Source: Holophagaceae bacterium
GTDB lineage: Bacteria > Acidobacteriota > Holophagae > Holophagales > Holophagaceae
Direction of reading: 5' to 3'
Assembly (NCBI GenBank): GCA_025353305.1
Contig: JANXQX010000222.1
Location: 1 to 5,009 of the forward strand
Length of the DNA: 5,009 nucleotides
The position numbers were made by a program, and so were the translations under genes. This document shows, one piece after another, positions 1 to 4,072 of this stretch (positions within the stretch are counted from its first letter, which is position 1; each line of letters starts with the position of its first letter). Below the pieces are notes generated by a model, which was not told the origin of the DNA, did no database searches, and worked only from the letters and a program-made list of their open reading frames with translations.

Positions 1-480
1 GATCCCATTTCCACGCCGAAAGGATGGGTGGCCTTCGCTGATGAGACCTGGAGCATCGAGCCAAAGGAACTGCAGATCTTCTTCCAGGCCGAGGCCGTGT
101 TCTGGACCGCCAGCCGCACGATCGAGCAATGGCGGCGGCTGCTGGCCTGTTCCCGGCTGCTCACGGCCCGCCTTCAAGCAGAGGAAGGCAAGGGCGGGCG
201 CCTGGTGGGCACTACCCGCGTCTGGTCGGACCAGGCCTACGAGGCCAAGCTCTACGACGTGGTGACCGCCGAAGACATGATGGGGCTTGGCATCGCATCC
301 AATCTTGTCCGTTGGGCATTGCGCCATCCAGCGACCGGCAACGTGCAGCGCTTCGTGCTTGAAACCCGGGACGCCGGGAATCTTTATTTGCGGTTCGGAT
401 TCTTGCGATCCGATGAGGTGAATACCGTTCACATGCGCGCGAGCGTGGCCGACCTTCAAAAGCTGGGGCTGCGCGAGTGA
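1..480 (+). CDS. GNAT-family N-acetyltransferase, 5' end open at window edge
   Basis: Probable acyl-CoA-dependent N-acetyltransferase of the GNAT superfamily; the substrate cannot be told. Counting from the GTG at 28 (150 aa), the fold reads as an N-terminal strand and helix (about 8-42), a beta hairpin with GRLVGTTRVWSD (57-68), the strand YDVVT leading into the acetyl-CoA loop and helix (76-100), then FVLETRDAGNLYLRFGF (109-125), the C-terminal signature typical of small GNATs. The usual (R/Q)xxGxG loop is present only as DMMGLG (83-88), so the first position is not basic or amide. The frame has no stop back to base 1. GTG at 28 gives a normal family length, but the only purine-rich stretch upstream (AAAGGA, 19-24) sits just 3 bases away, so the true start may lie outside the window. 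The stop overlaps the maf start by one base, which suggests co-transcription. The family call is fairly sure; the function is open. Confidence 0.75.
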   Translation, partial: DPISTPKGWVAFADETWSIEPKELQIFFQAEAVFWTASRTIEQWRRLLACSRLLTARLQAEEGKGGRLVGTTRVWSDQAYEAKLYDVVTAEDMMGLGIASNLVRWALRHPATGNVQRFVLETRDAGNLYLRFGFLRSDEVNTVHMRASVADLQKLGLRE

Positions 481-1064
481 TGCCGCTCATCCTGGCCTCG
501 GGTTCCCCACGCCGCAAACAGTGGCTGGAATCCTTGAGCATTCCATTCGAGATCATGGCACCGGATATTGATGAAACCCCTGACGAAGTTGAGGACCCGG
601 CGGAACTTGTGCTGCGCCTTGCAAGGGGCAAGGCCGCGCTCATCTCCGCTGCGAATCCAGGCCGATGGGTGCTCGCGGCGGATACTACGGTGGCGGTGGA
701 TCATCACACGCTGAACAAGCCGATTGATGCTGAGGACGCCGTGCGGATGTTGATGCTCATCCAGGGCCGCCGCCACGAGGTCCACACGGGAATGTGCCTG
801 CAGCGCGATCAGGACGTCCATGCCTTCGTGGACACCGCGGAAGTGTTCCTGCGGCCCATCAGTGAAGCCCAGGCCCGTTGGTACGTTGCAAGCGGCGAGC
901 CCATGGACAAAGCCGGCAGCTACGCCGCCCAGGGCATCGCGGCCCTCTTCATCGAGCGCATCAAGGGCAGCTTCGCCACAGTGATGGGACTGCCCGTGGA
1001 ACGGCTGAGCGCACTCCTGCAGGAGCTTGGGCTGCTGAACGAATGGATCGGAATGCCGGAGTAG
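480..1064 (+). CDS. maf: Maf/YhdE-type nucleoside triphosphate pyrophosphatase (dTTP/UTP type)
   Basis: Cytoplasmic pyrophosphatase that hydrolyses non-canonical or excess nucleoside triphosphates to the monophosphate and PPi; the family is also known as the septum-formation inhibitor Maf. At 194 aa it has normal length. Family motifs are all present: the N-terminal LASGSPRRK loop (5-13, Arg11/Arg12), APDIDET (27-33), a conserved Lys51 in LARGKA, the catalytic-acid segment AADT (66-69, Asp68), a Lys80-Pro pair, and SGEPMDKAGSYAAQG (138-152) followed by GSFATVMGLP. The DKAG...QG form is that of the YhdE dTTP/UTP subgroup, unlike the CAGSF...EG form of the YceF m7GTP subgroup. I chose ATG at 480 over the in-frame GTG at 477: it gives the standard MPLILASGSPRR N-terminus, overlaps the preceding stop as TGATG, and has GGGG at 465-468 upstream. 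No damage is visible. Confidence 0.95.
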   Translation: MPLILASGSPRRKQWLESLSIPFEIMAPDIDETPDEVEDPAELVLRLARGKAALISAANPGRWVLAADTTVAVDHHTLNKPIDAEDAVRMLMLIQGRRHEVHTGMCLQRDQDVHAFVDTAEVFLRPISEAQARWYVASGEPMDKAGSYAAQGIAALFIERIKGSFATVMGLPVERLSALLQELGLLNEWIGMPE

Positions 1065-1071
1065 CGCAACC

Positions 1072-1087
1072 AGGCAAAGGATTGCCT
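1072..1087. terminator. Short inverted repeat between convergent genes
   Basis: AGGCAA (1072-1077) and TTGCCT (1082-1087) form a perfect 6-bp stem with a 4-base loop. It fills almost all of the 23-base gap between the maf stop and the stop of the minus-strand operon's last gene. The position suggests a shared bidirectional terminator. No T-tract follows on either strand and the stem is short, so this is a weak call. Confidence 0.3.
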
Positions 1088-1285
1088 TCACCCCTTGAAT
1101 TCATCCTTGCCGTCCTTCTTTACATCTTTGGGATTGAAGTCTTCCAGCATGCGGTACTTCACGCCTTCAACATCCTTGAACTGGCCTGCGCGGATGGCCC
1201 AAAGCGCGAACATGATAAAACCGGCGGCGAACGCGACGCCTACGGTGGTGAAAACAATGATGAGGGTCCAGTGTGTGGTTTCCAC
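1088..1285 (-). CDS. CcoS-like small single-helix membrane protein
   Basis: A 65-aa protein with one transmembrane helix at about 7-29, followed by WAIRAGQFKDVEGVKYRMLED (29-49). This block matches the family pattern of CcoS, the cbb3 oxidase assembly protein: W, then GQF.D.EG...R.L.D directly after the helix. CcoS is about 50 aa and is implicated in cofactor insertion into the cbb3 oxidase catalytic subunit. This copy carries an extra charged Lys/Asp-rich tail (50-65). The GTG start at 1285 is set by an AGGAGG Shine-Dalgarno (1291-1296) five bases upstream. It is the last visible gene of the cytochrome operon, 56 bases behind its neighbour, with a palindrome just upstream. No oxidase subunit is seen here, so a role in assembling the neighbouring cytochrome b complex is possible but inferred. 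It could also be an unrelated small subunit with a chance resemblance. Confidence 0.6.
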   Translation of the reverse strand: METTHWTLIIVFTTVGVAFAAGFIMFALWAIRAGQFKDVEGVKYRMLEDFNPKDVKKDGKDEFKG

Positions 1286-1290
1286 TTGCC

Positions 1291-1296
1291 CCTCCT
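1291..1296 (-). promoter_or_regulatory. Shine-Dalgarno for the CcoS-like gene
   Basis: Read on the minus strand this is AGGAGG, with a 5-base spacer to the GTG at 1285. It is the strongest ribosome binding site in the operon and fixes the non-ATG start. It begins two bases after the end of the 17-bp palindrome. Confidence 0.8.
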
Positions 1297-1298
1297 TT

Positions 1299-1315
1299 CT
1301 TGATGTGACATCAAG
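1299..1315. promoter_or_regulatory. Perfect 17-bp palindrome upstream of the CcoS-like gene
   Basis: CTTGATGT (1299-1306) and ACATCAAG (1308-1315) are exact inverted repeats around a single central base (1307). They lie in the only sizeable gap of the minus-strand operon, immediately upstream of a strong ribosome binding site. The half-sites TTGAT and ATCAA are those of an FNR-type box, but the spacer is 5 bases instead of the FNR standard of 4. It could be an operator for a dimeric regulator driving an internal promoter, or a 6-bp RNA hairpin next to the ribosome binding site. I see no convincing -10/-35 pair nearby. Confidence 0.45.
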
Positions 1316-1341
1316 CAGCGCTCGATGATCTGTTAGTACTG

Positions 1342-1530
1342 CTAGTTGTTCGCTACCAGGAAGAGATTGTATTTCCAGGCAATAAGGAGGGGCACCGAAA
1401 GCATGAGGATGAAAATGATTAGGGACCGGGCAAGGACCCAGTTTTCCTTCAAGATTTGGATCACTGAGATTGGGGGCTCGGGTGCGGACCCGGCTTCAGG
1501 CTCTTGCTCGGAGTGTGTATTCTCTGTCAT
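1342..1530 (-). CDS. Small single-helix membrane protein, unknown function
   Basis: A 62-aa protein I do not recognise. It has an acidic, Pro/Glu-rich N-terminal segment (1-20), a short amphipathic stretch (ISVIQILKENW, 21-31), then one transmembrane helix at about 34-52 and a short tail ending VANN. There are no cysteines and no haem or metal motif. The frame could start at GTG 1542, but ATG 1530 has a GGAG (1537-1540) with a 6-base spacer, so I chose ATG. It lies 17 bases after the 44-aa gene and 56 bases before the CcoS-like gene, within the cytochrome b operon. Its size and layout resemble small accessory subunits of respiratory complexes; that role is inferred from position only. Confidence 0.7.
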   Translation of the reverse strand: MTENTHSEQEPEAGSAPEPPISVIQILKENWVLARSLIIFILMLSVPLLIAWKYNLFLVANN

Positions 1531-1536
1531 GTCAGG

Positions 1537-1540
1537 CTCC
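1537..1540 (-). promoter_or_regulatory. Shine-Dalgarno deciding the 62-aa protein's start
   Basis: GGAG on the minus strand, six bases before the ATG at 1530. It overlaps the alternative GTG at 1542-1540, which argues against that start. The surrounding GGAGCCTGAC is repeated exactly before the 102-aa gene (4081-4072). Confidence 0.65.
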
Positions 1541-1547
1541 ACAAATT

Positions 1548-1682
1548 CTAGCTCTCCGCCACTTCCCCGAACATGCCCACGAGATAGAGCACACCGAAGA
1601 AGAAGAGGTAAAAGAGCACATATCGCAGCATGACGATGTAGCTGCTCACTTTGGGTTCGGCGGTTTTCTTGGGGGCGGCCAT
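1548..1682 (-). CDS. Very small (44 aa) single-helix membrane protein
   Basis: An open frame of 44 codons plus TAG fills the gap between the MvhD-like gene and the 62-aa gene. The product starts MAAPKKTAEPKVSS, then has one hydrophobic helix rich in Phe, Leu and Tyr (about 15-37), and ends MFGEVAES. A positively charged N-terminus before the helix suggests N-in, C-out topology. Two adjacent ATGs are possible (1685 and 1682). The AAGGAG at 1694-1689 gives a 6-base spacer to 1682 and only 3 to 1685, so I prefer 1682. That ribosome binding site overlaps the TAA stop of the preceding gene. The size resembles single-helix subunits of cytochrome bc/b6f or oxidase complexes; this is inference, and I recognise no family. 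Confidence 0.7.
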   Translation of the reverse strand: MAAPKKTAEPKVSSYIVMLRYVLFYLFFFGVLYLVGMFGEVAES

Positions 1683-1692
1683 CATCGTCTCC

Positions 1693-2109
1693 TTATAGGT
1701 TTTCAGTGGAGGCCTTGAACTGGGCCAGGGCTTCCAGGAAGGGACGCTTGTCCTTCATGGTGAAGAAGAACATGCCCACTTTTCGTTTGTCCGTGGACTT
1801 GCGCAGTTTGGGATTTCGCAGGCCTTCAAGGCGCTCGCGGATCATGATGTTGCCCGTGCGGTAGTGGCAATCATTCATGGCGCAGCCGACGACAAAAGTC
1901 GCATCGGCGCCATTGACCAGGGCCAGTTCCATTTGTGTGGGTTTCACCATGCCCGAACAGGGCAGGATGATGATCTTCGTGTCGGGATCATCGGTCAGCG
2001 CTTTGTGCGTATCCAGCATGTCGTGGATGGGAATGCTGCGCTCGCATACGAAACCGATGATGACCCTCTGCCTTTTTTCAGAAGGGACGGAGGATTGGAT
2101 TTCGCTCAT
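1693..2109 (-). CDS. MvhD/FlpD-like hydrogenase iron-sulfur subunit
   Basis: A 138-aa soluble protein of the MvhD/FlpD (methyl-viologen-reducing hydrogenase delta) family. Members carry a [2Fe-2S] cluster and relay electrons between a hydrogenase, formate dehydrogenase or NAD(P)H module and heterodisulfide-reductase-type or related partners. Visible signatures are FVCER (20-24), LPCSGMVKP (49-57), NGADATFVVGCAMNDCHYRTGN (66-87) and a C-terminal helix (122-134). Cysteines are Cys22, Cys51, Cys76 and Cys81. The usual second cysteine of the first CxxC is a serine here (Ser25). The length matches the stand-alone domain, with no HdrA fusion. ATG at 2109 overlaps the preceding cytochrome b stop as ATGA, indicating translational coupling. 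It is most likely the cytoplasmic electron partner of the ferredoxin domain of that cytochrome (inference). The family is sure; the physiological partner is not. Confidence 0.88.
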   Translation of the reverse strand: MSEIQSSVPSEKRQRVIIGFVCERSIPIHDMLDTHKALTDDPDTKIIILPCSGMVKPTQMELALVNGADATFVVGCAMNDCHYRTGNIMIRERLEGLRNPKLRKSTDKRKVGMFFFTMKDKRPFLEALAQFKASTENL

Positions 2110-3380
2110 TGGGCACCCGTCTTTAGAAGGGCCAGCACATCAGCCTCGATGGTCTTGGAATGGGTGTTGGGCAGTTCTATGGCCTGGAAGGGGCAGGCGC
2201 CCACGCAGATGCCGCATTCGGAACACCGGGGCGCGAAGACGACCGCGATGAGCTTGAACTTGGAGCCCGGGGCACGCTCAACCATGGTGATGGCTTCGAA
2301 GGGGCAATCCAGGGAGCAGAAGGTGCAGCCGGTGCATTTGGCGTCAATGACTTCGGCAATGTTGTCGCGGCGGTCCTTGGGGTAGAAGGGCGCCACAAAC
2401 AGCAGAATCGTCGCGCCGGCCAAGATGATCCAGGCCCAGTTCACGCCCACCTTCTCGATCAGGTAGTAGGGGAACAGGTACCAGGCGTCATAGCGGATGA
2501 CGTCGACCAGATAACCGATTTGAGCTGGTGCGTCCGAGGCGATGAAACCCTTGTCACCAGCCAGCACGGGGTACTGGGCGATGAGGTCGTTGGTGACGTT
2601 CACGGCCGGATAGACACCAGCCGCCACAAGGATGAACCCGAGCGTGAGGAAATTCACCGCGCGGCTGGGCGTCACCACCGGTTCGTGGAGCCGGATGAAG
2701 TGCATCCAGATGAGCCAGAAAATGAAGGTCGCGCCACCGATGTGGAAGAAGAAGAACCTAGTGAGCGTGAAGTCGCGGATGGCATCGCCACCAGTGAAAA
2801 AGGTCGAGAGTCCCTGGCCGATGAGCGGCACCGCTTCCAACCAATGCTGGGTCGATACCACCAGCGAATAGGCCCGCGCATCCCACACCAGCAAGTAGCC
2901 GGTGATGCCCACGAAAAGCAGGAACATCAGCAGCAGCACACCCGAGACCCAGGGCAACCAGCGCCAGGCCCGGTGGCGGTCCGTGAAGTAGACCCGGAGC
3001 ATGTGCAGCAGCGTGGTGATCATCATGGCCGCGGCGCCCCAACGATGGATGCCCCGAACCACGGCGCCGTAGGGAATGCCCGTGGCGGGCGATATCGCCG
3101 CCACCACTGGATTTCCGTTCTTCAAAATCAACTGGCCGCTGGCATCTTTCAACAGGACGGGCAGCGACGTGATGTAGTTCACCGAAGTCCAGGCACGGTC
3201 CAGGGTCGGGATGTAGTACATCCAGAGCATGATTCCCGAAAAGATCAGGAACCAGAACGTGTACAACGGCAGGGCCCCGTGGAAATACAGGGGATTGTTC
3301 TCCTGGGTGGTCAAGAAATTCAGGCCCTTTTCAAGGCTGACCGTCAGGTTCTTGGTGAGACTGAGGAACTTCTTGTACAT
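2106..3380 (-). CDS. Cytochrome b fused to a C-terminal 2x[4Fe-4S] ferredoxin domain
   Basis: A 424-aa di-haem cytochrome b of the bc1/b6 type with a cytoplasmic ferredoxin tail. Helices A-D are at about 37-58, 111-131, 142-165 and 207-229, with haem ligand pairs His112/His126 in helix B and His213/His227 in helix D, each 14 apart as in bc1. Conserved landmarks are RGIHRWGA (109-116), GITGYLLVWD (158-167) and TLTRFFFFH (205-213). Two more helices (about 243-260 and 314-332) bracket a loop with DAWYLFPYY (298-306), the equivalent of the Qo-site PEWY motif but without its Glu. Residues 349-359 (CxxCxxCxxxCP) and 386-396 (the same pattern) are two classical [4Fe-4S] sites. Six helices put the ferredoxin on the cytoplasmic side. 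The A-B loop has about 28 extra residues (75-103). ATG 3380 is preceded by AGGGG five bases away. It is the core of the operon, probably moving electrons between quinone and a cytoplasmic carrier. Confidence 0.9.
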   Translation of the reverse strand: MYKKFLSLTKNLTVSLEKGLNFLTTQENNPLYFHGALPLYTFWFLIFSGIMLWMYYIPTLDRAWTSVNYITSLPVLLKDASGQLILKNGNPVVAAISPATGIPYGAVVRGIHRWGAAAMMITTLLHMLRVYFTDRHRAWRWLPWVSGVLLLMFLLFVGITGYLLVWDARAYSLVVSTQHWLEAVPLIGQGLSTFFTGGDAIRDFTLTRFFFFHIGGATFIFWLIWMHFIRLHEPVVTPSRAVNFLTLGFILVAAGVYPAVNVTNDLIAQYPVLAGDKGFIASDAPAQIGYLVDVIRYDAWYLFPYYLIEKVGVNWAWIILAGATILLFVAPFYPKDRRDNIAEVIDAKCTGCTFCSLDCPFEAITMVERAPGSKFKLIAVVFAPRCSECGICVGACPFQAIELPNTHSKTIEADVLALLKTGAQ

Positions 3381-3388
3381 GCCTGCCC

Positions 3389-3760
3389 CTACTCTTCCAC
3401 GCGGGTCTTGGTATGCGAAAGATAGGCGACGCCGATCTCCATGAGGGCCGCCCAGACGAAAGCCCAGCCCAACCAGATCACAACATTGAACTGAAGAAAG
3501 GGGTTGTCGTTGGTGGATTTCCCCTTGGCCTCACGGCCATTCAGGTATTTCAAATGGGGTAGATCCTCCACCTTGGCGGGAAGCACCGCATCAATGGCGC
3601 GGTTCAAACCGGCGGGCATGGCCTTCCGGGCCGGCTCCGTGAGCGGTGGCCCATGAAGCACGTCGTGCAACTCCGTGGCGATGCTGTTGGAGGCCAGGAC
3701 GTAGAAGATCCCCAGGCCCGTGACCAGGAAGATGGTGCCGAATACATTGCGGGTTTTCAC
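3389..3760 (-). CDS. Two-helix membrane protein of unknown function
   Basis: A 123-aa protein I do not recognise. There are transmembrane helices at about 6-24 and 92-114, with a hydrophilic loop of about 65 residues between them. A basic N-terminus (MKTR) predicts N-in/C-in topology with the loop in the periplasm. The loop holds HDVLHGPP (32-39), and there are no cysteines and no CxxCH, so it is not a c-type cytochrome. The frame also opens at TTG 3766, which overlaps the preceding TGA, but the AGGGG at 3771-3767 would then touch the start codon. GTG 3760 sits six bases from it and is the better start. The stop TAG lies inside the ribosome binding site region of the cytochrome b-ferredoxin gene. 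Its position between two cytochrome b genes suggests a structural subunit of the same complex (inference). Confidence 0.75.
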   Translation of the reverse strand: MKTRNVFGTIFLVTGLGIFYVLASNSIATELHDVLHGPPLTEPARKAMPAGLNRAIDAVLPAKVEDLPHLKYLNGREAKGKSTNDNPFLQFNVVIWLGWAFVWAALMEIGVAYLSHTKTRVEE

Positions 3761-3762
3761 GG

Positions 3763-4071
3763 TCAACCCCTAGTCGTTTTGGTGGAGTGGGTGGCGTCGG
3801 AATGGATCATGAAGAACCGGTCGGCCCAACGTTCCAGCCAGGGCCTGTGCAGGGTGAGGGTTCCCTTGGCTTTCTCCTCGGCATAGACCACGATGGCAAG
3901 CGCCGCCAGGAGCAGGATGAAAATCGTTCCGGCGGTGATGATCGCCACGTAAGTTAGGACCGTCGGGCCCGCGAAGAAGGCCCGCCACCTGGCGATCGCC
4001 TGGCTCAGGAAGATGATCCCGAACAAGACTCCGGTCCATTTGCTGATCTGGATCCGCCGCCGGCTGTACAC
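3763..4071 (-). CDS. Small two-helix membrane protein of unknown function
   Basis: A 102-aa protein I do not recognise. A basic N-terminus (YSRRRIQISKW, 2-12) precedes hydrophobic segments at about 13-34 and 38-64, followed by a polar, basic C-terminal segment of about 38 residues (AEEKAKG... to TKTTRG). No cysteines and no cofactor motif are seen; His75, His90 and His95 lie in the tail. The open frame extends upstream to 4209, but that part overlaps the cytochrome b gene in another frame and reads as low-complexity Arg/Pro-rich shadow sequence. GTG 4071 has GGGAG (4082-4078) at a 6-base spacing and begins one base after the upstream TGA. With so small a gap, co-translation with the upstream cytochrome b is likely. 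A role as accessory subunit of that complex is inferred from position alone. Confidence 0.75.
   Translation of the reverse strand: MYSRRRIQISKWTGVLFGIIFLSQAIARWRAFFAGPTVLTYVAIITAGTIFILLLAALAIVVYAEEKAKGTLTLHRPWLERWADRFFMIHSDATHSTKTTRG
3767..3771 (-). promoter_or_regulatory. Shine-Dalgarno deciding the 123-aa protein's GTG start
   Basis: AGGGG on the minus strand, six bases before GTG 3760 and directly adjoining TTG 3766. The spacing favours GTG. The site lies within the last codons of the 102-aa gene, so the two genes are probably translationally coupled. Confidence 0.65.
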
Positions 4072-4072
4072 G

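Noticed and set aside
456..1091. A 211-codon open frame on the minus strand opposite maf
   Set aside because: maf is complete with all its motifs; the opposing product has no recognisable domain and would also overlap the GNAT end.
1300..1314. A canonical FNR box (TTGAT-N4-ATCAA)
   Set aside because: The half-sites match but the spacer is 5 bases, so I list it only as a palindrome of unknown binding protein.
2160..3425. A 421-codon open frame on the plus strand opposite the cytochrome b-ferredoxin gene
   Set aside because: The product is a polar His/Asp/Glu/Gly-rich low-complexity sequence with no domain, and it mirrors a clearly recognisable cytochrome b on the other strand. It is an antisense shadow in GC-rich DNA.
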